Source: Nonomuraea terrae (lineage in GTDB: Bacteria > Actinomycetota > Actinomycetes > Streptosporangiales > Streptosporangiaceae). Taken from it: DNA of 64,000 nt. Shown here piece by piece: positions 33,981 through 44,303 of this stretch; the stretch's first letter is position 1; each line of letters begins with the position of its first letter. The notes beneath the pieces were generated by a model that was not told the origin of the DNA, searched no databases, and saw only the letters and a program-made list of their open reading frames with translations. Location: NCBI RefSeq assembly GCF_004348995.1, contig NZ_SMKQ01000009.1, positions 1-64,000 on the forward strand, read 5' to 3'. A program made the position numbers and the translations under genes.

Positions 33981-34851
33981 GGCCCTGCAGCCCGCCGAGC
34001 AGCCCGTTGCCCATGACGGTGGCGACGTCCTCGCGGTATTTCAGCGCCGCCCCGAGCGTGGCCGCCGCCAGGCCGGGGTCGAGCTCCCTGGCGCCGAGCG
34101 TCAGCAGCGCCTCTGTCCAGTCGAGCGTCTCGGCCACGCCCGGCGGCTTGACCAGGCCGGCCTGCCGCAGCCGCTCGGCCGCCCGCGCCACCTGCGTGGC
34201 CAGCGTCTCGGTGCAGGCGGGCAGGCGCCGCAGCAGGATGGCGACCTCCCGGTCGAACGCCGGGTGCTCCAGCCAGTGGTAGAGGCAGCGCCGCTTGAGC
34301 GCGTCGTGCACCTCGCGGGTGCGGTTGGAGGTGACGACCACGACCGGTGGCGTCTTGGCGCGGATCGTGCCGAGCTCGGGGACGGAGATCGTGAAGTCGG
34401 AGAGCACCTCGAGCAGGAACGCCTCGAACTCGTCGTCGGCGCGGTCGATCTCGTCCACCAGCAGCACGCTGGGCTGCGTCTCGATCGCCTTCAGCAGCGG
34501 CCGGGCGATGAGGAAGCGGCGGTCGTAGATCTCGCCCTCCAGCCGCCCCACGTCGGTGATGCCGGCGGCCTCGGCGGCCTTGAGGTGGAGCAGCTGGCGG
34601 GCGAAGTCCCAGTCGTACAGGGCCTGGGCGGCGTCGAGCCCCTCGTAGCACTGCAGCCGGATGAGCGGCGCCTCCAGCAGCGCGGCGAGCGTCTTGGCCA
34701 GCTCGGTCTTGCCGACCCCCGCCTCCCCTTCGAGGAAGAGCGGCCGCCCCATCCGCAGGGCGAGGAAGGCGGCCGTGGCCAGCCCCTCGTCGGCCAGGTA
34801 GGCCTGCCGGTCGAGCAGCTCGACGAGCTTCGCCGGCGACTCGATGTCCAT
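33973..34851 (-). CDS. MoxR-family AAA+ ATPase (CoxD-like)
   Basis: A 292-aa AAA+ ATPase with Walker A LEGEAGVGKTELAK, Walker B VLLVDEIDRADDEFEAFLLE, sensor 1 VVVTSNRTREVHDALKRRC and an Arg-finger region, as in MoxR/CoxD chaperones. ATG 34851 gives MDIESPAKLV; GTG 34875 is possible but its purine stretch abuts the codon. First gene of the four-gene unit AAA-VWA-XdhC-MocA. Likely partner of the VWA protein. Confidence 0.88.
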   Translation of the reverse strand: MDIESPAKLVELLDRQAYLADEGLATAAFLALRMGRPLFLEGEAGVGKTELAKTLAALLEAPLIRLQCYEGLDAAQALYDWDFARQLLHLKAAEAAGITDVGRLEGEIYDRRFLIARPLLKAIETQPSVLLVDEIDRADDEFEAFLLEVLSDFTISVPELGTIRAKTPPVVVVTSNRTREVHDALKRRCLYHWLEHPAFDREVAILLRRLPACTETLATQVARAAERLRQAGLVKPPGVAETLDWTEALLTLGARELDPGLAAATLGAALKYREDVATVMGNGLLGGLQGHG

Positions 34852-34920
34852 TGCCCTGATTGTCCGCCCCAGCACCCCTTCAGGCTACGTCGGCGGCGGG
34901 CCGCGGGCATCACGGGATCG

Positions 34921-35373
34921 TCACTTCTCGCGCGCTTCGCCCCGCTCGCGGATCAGGGCCTCCAGCTCGGCGGTGGCCTGGCGGGCGCGGGCCTTCTCCG
35001 ACCCCTGGATGCCCATCGCGCCGATGGTGCGCCCGTCGGAGAAGTCGATGCGCGGCCAGGGGTCGCCCACCAGGAGCGTCACCTCCAGGGCCTCCGCCCA
35101 GGAGTACCGGTGGGTGCGGACGGCGTTGACGATGGTCAGGCCCTCCTCGTCGGCCTCCACCCGCACCCGGCCGAGCAGATGCAGCACGTACGCCACCGCG
35201 CACCCGAACGCCACGATCGCCAGCCGGTCGGCCAGCTGGAACGGCTCGGCGATGTGGACGGCCATCACCACCGCCCCCACGACGATCAGCACGGCGAAGC
35301 CGTAGGCGACGATCCTTCCCCGGCGGGGGCGCCAGGTCACGGGCAGGGGCGGCGGCTTGACGAGCTCGGGCAC
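34921..35373 (-). CDS. Membrane protein with PH-like domain
   Basis: A 150-aa protein with two hydrophobic segments near the N-terminus (IVAYGFAVLIVVGAVVMAV and LAIVAFGCAVAYVLHLLG) followed by a beta-rich part (VRVEADEEGLTIVNAVRTHR, YSWAEALEVTLLVGDPWP) like the bacterial PH domains that sit next to ribH in many actinobacteria. It follows ribH by about 20 bp, so it may be the last gene of the riboflavin transcript. Function unknown. Confidence 0.7.
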   Translation of the reverse strand: MPELVKPPPLPVTWRPRRGRIVAYGFAVLIVVGAVVMAVHIAEPFQLADRLAIVAFGCAVAYVLHLLGRVRVEADEEGLTIVNAVRTHRYSWAEALEVTLLVGDPWPRIDFSDGRTIGAMGIQGSEKARARQATAELEALIRERGEAREK

Positions 35374-35392
35374 GAGGGAAACCTACCGCAGC

Positions 35393-37070
<1,678 letters not shown>

Positions 37071-37074
<4 letters not shown>

Positions 37075-37730
37075 CGCGCCACCGCCACGGCCAGGGCCGC
37101 CGTCCGGTACTCACGCAGCCACTTCATGAACCCGATCACCACCAGAACGAAGAAGATCCCGTACACGGCCCCGGAGACCACCAGGCCCGAGCTGAACGCG
37201 AGCGGCACCCCGACGATGTCGACGGCCACCCACACGATCCAGAAGTCCACCAGCGCCCTGCCCTGCGCCCACGTGGCCAGCGCGCTGCCGACGAAGATGT
37301 AGGCGTCGGCCGCCACCAGGAACGCGCCCTTGGGCAGCGGCTCGTGGGCGCCCCACGACAGCCCGGTCACGTAGAACAGCAGCCCGACCAGGACGGTGCC
37401 CGCCAGCAGGGCGCCGATCAGCATCGAGCGCTCCCACCACCGCGCGGGGCGGATGGCCAGCTTCGCGCCGTTCTGTGTGCCGCGCCGCCAGGCCCACCAG
37501 CCGTAGACGGCCAGGCCGGCGAACAACGCCTGCTTGAGCGCGTTGCCGGTGATCTGGGCGTTGACGGAGGCGATGAACAGCAGCACCGAGCCGGCGAACT
37601 GCACCGGCCATGTCCACATCGACGCGCGCATGGCCAGCAGGACCGTGGCCAGGGCGGCGATGTTGCCGACCAGGTCGGTCCAGAGCACGTGCGTGCCGAA
37701 TATCTCGAATCCGGCCTCGGCCCAGCTCAC
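37071..37730 (-). CDS. ribM: Riboflavin transporter, PnuC-like (RibM/PnuX type)
   Basis: A 219-aa PnuC-family membrane protein with about 7 hydrophobic segments. [24 protein letters not shown] (split motif) and [16 protein letters not shown] are PnuC-like, and the C-terminus has [16 protein letters not shown]. PnuC proteins normally carry nicotinamide riboside, but the copy inside FMN-riboswitch rib operons of actinobacteria (RibM, PnuX) carries riboflavin. Position between ribE and ribBA, with 4-bp overlaps on both sides, makes the riboflavin role likely. Confidence 0.85.
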
Positions 37731-38317
37731 TGCCTGGCCACCAGCCTCTCCACGTACTTCGCGATCACGTCGACCTCGAGGTTCACCATGTCGCCCACCC
37801 GGCGGTCGCCGAGGGTGGTCAGCTTCAGCGTGGTGGGGATGAGGCTCACGCCGAAGCTTTCGTCGTCAACCGTCGTGACCGTCAAACTGATTCCGTCGAT
37901 GGCGATCGAGCCCTTCTCCGCGACGTAGCGGGCGAGCGCCTCCGGCAGCGAGAAGCGCAGATTGTCCCAGTTGTCGCCGGGCTCGCGGGAGAGCAGCACG
38001 GCGGTGCCGTCGACGTGGCCCTGCACGATGTGACCGCCCAGGCGCTGGTCGGCGCGTACGGCGCGCTCCAGGTTCACCGCCGAGCCCTCCGCCAGCGCGC
38101 CCAGGGAGCTGCGGTCGAGTGACTCCTTCATCACGTCGACGGTGAACACGTCGTCCTCGACCGTCACGACCGTGAGGCACACTCCGCTGACGGCGATCGA
38201 GTCGCCGTGCGCGGCGTCGGAGGTGACGAGCGGGCCGCGCACCGAGAGCCGGGCTCCGCCGCCCGCGTGCTCGATGGCCACCACGTCGCCTTTTTCCTCG
38301 ATGATTCCGGTGAACAT
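37727..38317 (-). CDS. ribE: Riboflavin synthase, alpha chain
   Basis: A 196-aa riboflavin synthase made of two similar lumazine-binding barrels: MFTGIIEEKGDVV...SVCLTVV-type block and ANLERAVRA (first barrel), then GGHIVQGHVDGTA and ISLTVTTVDDESFGVSLIP (second). ATG 38317 shares one base with the ribD stop (TGATG). Catalyses the last step, dismutation of lumazine to riboflavin. Confidence 0.95.
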   Translation of the reverse strand: MFTGIIEEKGDVVAIEHAGGGARLSVRGPLVTSDAAHGDSIAVSGVCLTVVTVEDDVFTVDVMKESLDRSSLGALAEGSAVNLERAVRADQRLGGHIVQGHVDGTAVLLSREPGDNWDNLRFSLPEALARYVAEKGSIAIDGISLTVTTVDDESFGVSLIPTTLKLTTLGDRRVGDMVNLEVDVIAKYVERLVARQ

Positions 38318-39513
38318 CACTGCTCCTTGCCGGGGTGAAGGGCGGGCCGGGCGATCAGCCGTACATCCGGGCCCATGGGTGAGATCTCGTCAAAAGTCAG
38401 GCGGTGGAGGTCGGCGATCGTGCCCGCCCCGGCCGCTCCGAGCGCGGCCGGGCCGGAGCCGAGCAGCGCGGGGGCAAGGTAGGCCACCACACGGTCGACC
38501 AGGCCCCGCGCGACGAACGCGCCGGCCAGCGTCGGGCCGCCCTCCAGGAACACGCTGACCACGTCGCGCGCGGCCAGCTCGCGCAGCAGGGCGTGCAGGT
38601 CGAGGCCGCCGTCGTGGCGCGGCAGGCGCAGCAGGTCGGCCTTGAGGTCGGTGCCGGCGTCCTCGGCCACCGCGACCAGCGTCGGCGCGGCGTCGTCGAG
38701 GACGCGGGCCGCCTGCGGCGTCCTGGCGTCGGTGTCGACCACGACGCGCAGCGGGACGCGCACGGCGCTCCCCGAGCGGGTCGCTCCAGAGCGTGCCGCC
38801 TCAGAGCCCGCCGTCTCAGGACGGGCCGTCTCAGGACGGGTCATCTCAGGACGGGTCATCTCAGGACGCGCCTTCTCTGGACGGGCCGTCAGGCGGGGGT
38901 CGTCGGCCAGCACCGTGCCGACGCCCGCCATGATCGCGTCGGCGCCGGCACGCATGCGGTGCACGTCGGCCCGCGCCTCGGGTGAGGTGATCCACTGGCT
39001 GGTGCCGTCTTCGGCGGCCGACCTGCCGTCGAGCGTGGCGGCGAACTTCCACGTCACGTGGGCCCGGCCGAGCCGGGCGTAGGTGAGCCACTCCTCGTTG
39101 ACCCGCTCGGCCGGCTCGGTGAGCACCCCGGAGGTCACCGCGACCCCGTGGGCCCGCAGCCGAGCCGCGCCGCCCGCCGCCTTGGGGTTGGGGTCGGGCA
39201 CGGCGACCACCACGCGGGCCACACCCGCCTCCAGCAGCGCCCGGCTGCACGGCCCCGTGCGGCCGGTGTGGTCGCAGGGCTCCAGAGTGACGTACGCCGT
39301 GCCGCCGCGGGCCCGCTCCCCCGCCTGCGCCAGGGCCACGACCTCGGCGTGCGGACCGCCCGCGTACGCGTGGAAGCCCTCACCCGCGACCCGCCCCTCG
39401 GCGTCGAGCACGACGCAACCCACGACGGGGTTGGGACTGGTGCTGCCATGGCCGAGACGCGCCAGCTCGACGGCGCGCGCCATGGGGGCGGCGTCGTGCG
39501 CCGGAATCTCCAC
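38317..39513 (-). CDS. ribD: Bifunctional pyrimidine deaminase/reductase with a repeat insertion
   Basis: A 398-aa RibD. The N-terminal deaminase has the zinc motif HAE in GGPHAEVVAL and PCDHTGRTGPC; the reductase has WKFAATLDGRSAAEDG, SQWITSPEAR and FLEGGPTLAGAFVARGLVD. Between ADDPRLTARPE and VRVPLRVVVD the reductase carries an extra segment of RPEMT/RPETA-type pentapeptides encoded by a 15-bp tandem repeat. GTG 39513 has AGGAGA 5 nt upstream. First gene of the rib operon, controlled by the FMN riboswitch. Confidence 0.94.
   Translation of the reverse strand: MEIPAHDAAPMARAVELARLGHGSTSPNPVVGCVVLDAEGRVAGEGFHAYAGGPHAEVVALAQAGERARGGTAYVTLEPCDHTGRTGPCSRALLEAGVARVVVAVPDPNPKAAGGAARLRAHGVAVTSGVLTEPAERVNEEWLTYARLGRAHVTWKFAATLDGRSAAEDGTSQWITSPEARADVHRMRAGADAIMAGVGTVLADDPRLTARPEKARPEMTRPEMTRPETARPETAGSEAARSGATRSGSAVRVPLRVVVDTDARTPQAARVLDDAAPTLVAVAEDAGTDLKADLLRLPRHDGGLDLHALLRELAARDVVSVFLEGGPTLAGAFVARGLVDRVVAYLAPALLGSGPAALGAAGAGTIADLHRLTFDEISPMGPDVRLIARPALHPGKEQ
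38780..38884 (-). repeat. 15-bp tandem repeat (about 7 units) inside ribD
   Basis: Seven 15-bp units with consensus gccgtctcaggacgg (on +) run in frame: 38780, 38795, 38810, 38825, 38840, 38855 and 38870. The middle units are nearly identical and the outer ones diverged. They encode pentapeptides such as RPETA, RPEMT and SEAAR in the RibD reductase domain. The copy number is a multiple of 3 bases so changes stay in frame. Confidence 0.9.
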
Positions 39514-39522
39514 CCGGGTCTC

Positions 39523-39536
39523 CTACTCGCCAGTAG
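39523..39536 (-). promoter_or_regulatory. Small hairpin next to the ribD ribosome-binding site
   Basis: On the - strand CTACT-ggcg-AGTAG ends directly before the AGGAGA of ribD. It could be part of the riboswitch expression platform that hides or frees the ribosome-binding site. The stem is only 5 bp, so this is tentative. Confidence 0.35.
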
Positions 39537-39621
39537 CTCCAAGCCACGGCGGGCCCCGGGGGATCATCGTGATGCGCGAATGCACCACGTCAGGCGCCCG
39601 GCTGGGACGCCGGACACCGCG

Positions 39622-39742
39622 CGCGCTTCCTCCCATCCGGACTTTAACCGTCGGTCCCGGAATTTCACCGGGTCAACCGGCCGATGGCATCGGCCGGGTC
39701 GCGGACTGTCACCGCCGGTTCGGACTTTCACCGACCCCGGAG
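39622..39742 (-). promoter_or_regulatory. FMN riboswitch (RFN element)
   Basis: The - strand reads the conserved RFN blocks in order: GGGGTCGGTGAAAGTCCGAACC (39738-39717, in two parts), GGCGGTGACAGTCCGCGACCC, a variable GC hairpin, CCGGGTGAAATTCCGGGACCG, GGTTAAAGTCCGGATGGGAG and GAAGCG. These are the six-helix FMN aptamer sequences. It lies about 110 bp upstream of ribD. When FMN binds, expression of ribD-ribE-ribM-ribBA-ribH should fall. Known family; assignment from sequence is strong. Confidence 0.95.
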
Positions 39743-39976
39743 CACGCTAGCTCTTTCGGATACCAGTGTGCCATGCCGCCCCACGAGCCCGCGACGGCCC
39801 CTCCACCGCCGCGTACGCGCAGGCGAGAGCGTTCCGCCGCCACTGAGTCTCCGGGGCCGAGCGCGTATTACTGCGCAGAGCGCCGGCCGCGGCCCTGCCA
39901 TCATGCGAGATCGTCCGAACGAGCGACACCCCCGCCATGAACGCCGTCCCGGCGCGTGGCGACGAGGAGAGATTCT

Positions 39977-42655
39977 GTGAGTACCGAGTACGCGAGGGGC
40001 ATCCAACCCTCGCGACGGCGGATCCGGTCGTACGGCCTCATCATGGCCGCAGCGGCCCTGGCGGCCATGGGCTCTCTAGCGGCCGCACCGGCCTCGGCGG
40101 CCACTGCCCAGACGGTCACCCCCGTCACGGCGGCGGCCGCGCCGCCCAGCGGCTCGACCACCGTGGTCAACAAGAACAGCGGCAAGTGCGTGGACGCCTT
40201 CGCGGCCGCGACCGCGGACGGCACCGCCGTCCAGCAGTACCGCTGCAACGACACCGACGCGCAGCTCTGGCGGTTCCAGCCCACCGACAGCGGCTACTAC
40301 CGCGTCGGGTCGGCCCTGAACCCCGCGCAGGTCTGGGACGACAAGGACGTCTCGCCCTCCGACGGCGGCCAGATCCAGCTGTGGTCCTACTCCAACGGCG
40401 CCAACCAGCAGTGGAAGCCGGTCGACGAGGGGAACGGGTCGTTCCACTTCGTCAACCGCTTCAGCGGCAAGTGCCTCGACGTCCCCGCCGCCTCGACCGC
40501 GGACTCCGTCCGCCTCCAGCAGTACACCTGCAACGGATCGGCGGCGCAGTCGTTCAGCATGGGCGCCCCCGCCGCACCGGCTCCGGCACCGGGAACCCCC
40601 GACTTGGGCCCGAACGTCCTCGTCTTCGACCCGTCGACGCCGGCCGCCACCATCCAGAGCGCGGTCAACAGCGTCTTCGGCAAGCAGGAGCGCAACCAGT
40701 TCGGCAGCCAGCGTCACGCCCTGCTGTTCAAGCCGGGCTCCTACGACGTCAACGTGAACGTCGGCTTCTACACCCAGGTCCTCGGCCTCGGCCTGTCGCC
40801 CGACGACGTCACGATCAAGGGCACCGTGCACGCCGAGGCCGACTGGTTCGACGGCAACGCCACGCAGAACTTCTGGCGGGGCGCCGAGAACCTCTCGGTC
40901 ACCCCGCCCAACGCCAGTGACCGCTGGGCGGTCTCGCAGGCCGCGCCGTACCGCCGGATGCACCTGCGCGGCAACCTCGCCCTCGACGACGGCGGCTGGT
41001 CGAGCGGCGGTCTCATCGCCGACTCGAAGATCGACGGCAGGGTCAACTCCGGCTCGCAGCAGCAGTGGCTGACCCGCGGCTCCCAGATCGGCGGCTGGTC
41101 CGGCGACAACTGGAACCACGTCTTCGCCGGTGTCAGCGGCGCGCCCGCCACCGCCTTCCCCACGCCGTCGTACACCACCGTCGGCAAGACGCCGGTGACC
41201 CGCGAGAAGCCGTTCCTGTACGTCGACCAGGCCGGCGACTATCAGGTCTTCGTGCCCGCGCTGCGGCACGACGCCCAGGGCGCCAGCTGGACCTCCGGCA
41301 CGACGGCGGGCGCCTCGATCCCGATCGGCGAGTTCTTCATCGCCAAGCCGGGCGACACGGCGGCCGACCTCAACGCGGCCCTGGAGGCGGGCAAGAACCT
41401 GCTGTTCACGCCCGGCGTCTACCACCTCACCGACACGATCAAGGTGACCCGTCCCGACACCGTGGTGCTCGGCCTCGGCCTCGCGACCCTGCAGGCGGAC
41501 AACGGCGTCATGGCCATGTCGGTCGCCGACGTCGACGGCGTCAAGATCGCCGGCCTGCTCATCGAGGCCGGCACGACGAAGTCGCCGCTGCTGATGCAGG
41601 TCGGCCCGGCAGGCGCCGGCGCGAGCCACGCGGACAACCCGACGTCTCTGCACGACGTGTACTTCCGCATCGGCGGCCCGATCGCGGGCAAGGCCACCCA
41701 GTCCCTCGTGATCAACAGCTCGGACGTGATCGGCGACCACATGTGGCTGTGGCGGGCGGACCATTCCGACAACGAGCACCCCGGCACCGTGGGCTGGACG
41801 ACCAACACCGCGGACACCGGCCTGGTCGTCAACGGCGACGACGTCACGATGTACGGCCTGTTCGTCGAGCACTACCAGAAGTACCAGGTGATCTGGAACG
41901 GCGACGGCGGCCGGACGTACTTCTTCCAGAACGAGCTCCCCTACGACCCGCCGAACCAGTCGGCCTGGATGAACGGGACCACCAAGGGCTACGCGGCCTA
42001 CAAGGTGGCCGACTCGGTCACCGCCCACGAGGCCTGGGGCCTGGGCAGCTACGCGTTCTTCGACGTGAACCCCGGTGTCGTGGAGGCGCACTCCTTCGAG
42101 GTGCCGGACAAGCCGGACGTGACGTTCCACAGCCTGATCACCGTCTCGCTCGGCGGCAAGGGAACCATCTCCCACGTGGTCAACAACACCGGCAAGGCCG
42201 CCGACTCGGGCAGCACCGAGTCCACGCTGAAGAGCTACCCGGCCGGATCGACCGGCACGATCACCAACCGGGCCACCGGCAAGTGCATCGGCGCAGCCGG
42301 CGGCAACACCGCCGACGGCACCGCGGTCGACCTCTACTCCTGCGTGGGCGACGCCACCCAGCAGTGGACCGTGAGCTCGGACGGCTCCATCCGCACCGCC
42401 GGCAAGTGCCTCGACGTCGCGAACTCCGCCACCGGCGACGGCGCCAGGGTCCAGCTCTACGCCTGCAACGGCAGCGACGCGCAGAAGTGGTACTTCACCC
42501 CCGCTTTCGACATCGTCAACCCGCACGCCGACAAGTGCCTCGACCTGACCGGCAACTCCACCGCCGACTTCACCAAGGTGCAGCTCTGGAGCTGCACCGG
42601 CGCCCCGAACCAGAAGTGGGCCGCGCCCAGCGGTCTGCCGTCGGGCGCGTCCTGA
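39977..42655 (+). CDS. Secreted beta-helix protein flanked by ricin-type (CBM13) lectin domains
   Basis: An 892-aa exported protein. A signal peptide (RRRIRSYGLIMAAAALAAMG, cleavage near APASA-ATA) is followed by a ricin-B lectin domain with repeated KCVDAF, QQY, QLW and KCLDVP blocks (about 45-190). An AP-rich linker leads to a central right-handed beta-helix-like region (about 200-750) with NVLVFDPSTP, LLFKPGSYDV, VLGLGLSPDDVTI, WLWRADHSDNEH and VNGDDVTMYGLFVEHYQKYQ. A second lectin domain ends the protein. GTG 39977 has AGGAGA 6 nt upstream. Probably a carbohydrate-binding, perhaps polysaccharide-cleaving, extracellular protein; homologues are often labelled adenylyl cyclase without basis I can see. 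No catalytic motif identified. Confidence 0.82.
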   Translation: MSTEYARGIQPSRRRIRSYGLIMAAAALAAMGSLAAAPASAATAQTVTPVTAAAAPPSGSTTVVNKNSGKCVDAFAAATADGTAVQQYRCNDTDAQLWRFQPTDSGYYRVGSALNPAQVWDDKDVSPSDGGQIQLWSYSNGANQQWKPVDEGNGSFHFVNRFSGKCLDVPAASTADSVRLQQYTCNGSAAQSFSMGAPAAPAPAPGTPDLGPNVLVFDPSTPAATIQSAVNSVFGKQERNQFGSQRHALLFKPGSYDVNVNVGFYTQVLGLGLSPDDVTIKGTVHAEADWFDGNATQNFWRGAENLSVTPPNASDRWAVSQAAPYRRMHLRGNLALDDGGWSSGGLIADSKIDGRVNSGSQQQWLTRGSQIGGWSGDNWNHVFAGVSGAPATAFPTPSYTTVGKTPVTREKPFLYVDQAGDYQVFVPALRHDAQGASWTSGTTAGASIPIGEFFIAKPGDTAADLNAALEAGKNLLFTPGVYHLTDTIKVTRPDTVVLGLGLATLQADNGVMAMSVADVDGVKIAGLLIEAGTTKSPLLMQVGPAGAGASHADNPTSLHDVYFRIGGPIAGKATQSLVINSSDVIGDHMWLWRADHSDNEHPGTVGWTTNTADTGLVVNGDDVTMYGLFVEHYQKYQVIWNGDGGRTYFFQNELPYDPPNQSAWMNGTTKGYAAYKVADSVTAHEAWGLGSYAFFDVNPGVVEAHSFEVPDKPDVTFHSLITVSLGGKGTISHVVNNTGKAADSGSTESTLKSYPAGSTGTITNRATGKCIGAAGGNTADGTAVDLYSCVGDATQQWTVSSDGSIRTAGKCLDVANSATGDGARVQLYACNGSDAQKWYFTPAFDIVNPHADKCLDLTGNSTADFTKVQLWSCTGAPNQKWAAPSGLPSGAS

Positions 42656-42663
42656 CCTGACCC

Positions 42664-42685
42664 GGACCCGCTTCCCGGCGGGTCC
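42664..42685 (+). terminator. 7-bp GC hairpin after the secreted-protein gene
   Basis: GGACCCG (42664-42670) pairs with CGGGTCC (42679-42685) 9 bp after the stop codon. First of two successive hairpins. Confidence 0.6.
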
Positions 42686-42700
42686 GTGAGCCCTTCGCCG

Positions 42701-42729
42701 AGAGGCCCGTCACGCGATGACGGGCCTCT
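42701..42729. terminator. 12-bp perfect hairpin, bidirectional terminator
   Basis: AGAGGCCCGTCA (42701-42712) and TGACGGGCCTCT (42718-42729) form a perfect stem with a 5-nt loop between the converging secreted-protein and MpaB-like genes. Confidence 0.85.
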
Positions 42730-42754
42730 CTCGTCGTGCCGGCGTGGCTTGGAC

Positions 42755-43564
42755 TCAGGCGGCCATGATGCGCTGCGCCCGGCGCGCCGCGGGGCTGTAG
42801 CGGACCTGCCCGGGGACCAGGCCGAGCCCGGTGTGCAGGGCGCGCAGCGTGGCGGTGGCCCACAGGTCGCCGAAGGGCGTGGCGGGCAGGCCGTACAGAC
42901 GTCTCGCCCAGCGCGGCAGCGTCTCGAACGACAGGAACGTCAGCGCGGGCAGCGCCGGCTTGAGCGGCGTCAGCAGCAGCGGCAGCGGCGCGTTGAGCGA
43001 CAGCCGCAGCGGGTGGGACGCCTCGGGGACGAACCGCAGCCCCGGCCGCTGCGCCTCGATGTAGTCGTGCAGCTCGGCCACCGACCCCGGCACGTCGTCC
43101 GCCTTCAGCCCCACCACCTCGGCGGCCCGCCGCCACTCAGCGACGAACGCGTCGGCCTCGTCGTCGGTCAGCCGCACCCCGGCGCGCCGGGCGACCGACA
43201 GGTAGGAGTCGACCTCGCCCACGTGCACCCAGCGCAGCGCGTCGGGTTCGTCCAGACGGTACGTGGCGCCGGTGTCGGGGTCGTGGGCGGTGAGCGTGGC
43301 GTGGATCTTGCGAACCCGGCGGCCGGCGCGCTCGACCTCCTTGGTGCTGCCGTACGTACGGACCCGGACGAACTCCGTGGTCCGCACGAACCGCGACCAG
43401 GCCTCGTTGGGGTCGAGAAGCGCGGAGTTCTGCAGGACGCCGCGCATCGCCCGCGGGTGCAGCCCCTGCATGAGCAGCGCGCGGATGCCGCCCACCAGCA
43501 GGATCGGCTCACCCATCACCCGCCAGGTCACCGAGCGGGGACCGAAGATCCCATGGTCGCCCAT
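42755..43564 (-). CDS. Oxygenase MpaB-family (DUF2236) protein
   Basis: A 269-aa protein of the family that includes the fungal MpaB and the haem-b latex-clearing protein. LLMQGLHPRAMRGVLQ carries the conserved QxxHP motif, followed by FVRTTEFVRVRTYG, GATYRLDEPDALRWVHVG and DSYL. Soluble by appearance. Relatives use a b-type haem for oxygen chemistry; the substrate is unknown. Stands alone between the terminator and rpe. Confidence 0.8.
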   Translation of the reverse strand: MGDHGIFGPRSVTWRVMGEPILLVGGIRALLMQGLHPRAMRGVLQNSALLDPNEAWSRFVRTTEFVRVRTYGSTKEVERAGRRVRKIHATLTAHDPDTGATYRLDEPDALRWVHVGEVDSYLSVARRAGVRLTDDEADAFVAEWRRAAEVVGLKADDVPGSVAELHDYIEAQRPGLRFVPEASHPLRLSLNAPLPLLLTPLKPALPALTFLSFETLPRWARRLYGLPATPFGDLWATATLRALHTGLGLVPGQVRYSPAARRAQRIMAA

Positions 43565-43594
43565 ACGTCAGAAACTACCCGGACGGGCAGGGGT

Positions 43595-44260
43595 TCATGT
43601 AGCAAGCGCACGATTGGCCGCGGCGCGCAGGGAATCGACGGCGGCCTGCGGGTCGGAGGCGCCGTAGACGGCGCTGCCCGCCACGAACACGTCGGCTCCG
43701 GCCTGCGCGCAGCGCTCGATGGTGCCGGCGTCGACCCCGCCGTCGACCTGCAGCCAGATCCGGCCGCCATGGCGCTCGACGAGCTCGCGGGCCCGGCGCA
43801 CCTTCGGCAGCACGACGTCGAGGAACTTCTGCCCGCCGAAGCCGGGCTCGACGGTCATGAGCAGCAGCATGTCGATCTCACCGAGCAGGTCGGCGTACGG
43901 ATCGACGGGGGTGGCCGGGTTGAGCGCGAGGCCCGCCCTGGCGCCGAGCGAGCGGATCTCGCGCAGCGTGCGGATCGGGGCCCTGGCCGCCTCGGCGTGG
44001 ATGGTCACGCTGCCGGCCCCCGCCTCCGCGTACTGCGGCGCCCAGCGGTCGGGGTCGGCGATCATGAGGTGGCAGTCGAGGGGCGTCGCGGTCGCCTTGC
44101 GCAGCGCCTCCACCACGGGCAGCCCGAGCGTCAGGTTGGGCACGAAGTGGTAGTCCATGACGTCGACGTGCAGCCAGTCGGCGTTGGGCACGGCGGCGGC
44201 CTCGTCGGCCAGCCTGGCGAAGTCGGCGGCGAGGATGCTGGGCGAGATCTGTACGGCCAT
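43595..44260 (-). CDS. rpe: Ribulose-phosphate 3-epimerase
   Basis: A 221-aa TIM-barrel enzyme of the pentose phosphate pathway. [52 protein letters not shown] and [12 protein letters not shown] carry the metal His/Asp residues. The usual MDGHFVPN is [11 protein letters not shown] 44260. Confidence 0.95.
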   Translation of the reverse strand: MAVQISPSILAADFARLADEAAAVPNADWLHVDVMDYHFVPNLTLGLPVVEALRKATATPLDCHLMIADPDRWAPQYAEAGAGSVTIHAEAARAPIRTLREIRSLGARAGLALNPATPVDPYADLLGEIDMLLLMTVEPGFGGQKFLDVVLPKVRRARELVERHGGRIWLQVDGGVDAGTIERCAQAGADVFVAGSAVYGASDPQAAVDSLRAAANRALAT

Positions 44261-44303
44261 GATGGCTCAGTCTATTGACATCCTCCGGCCCCGGCGGAGC
44301 AGG

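Noticed and set aside
40076-42526. Very long - strand ORF (816 codons) opposite the secreted beta-helix gene
   Set aside because: It is the antisense shadow of a well-supported secreted protein; Arg/Val/Gly/Ala/Asp-biased, no ribosome-binding site, no family features.
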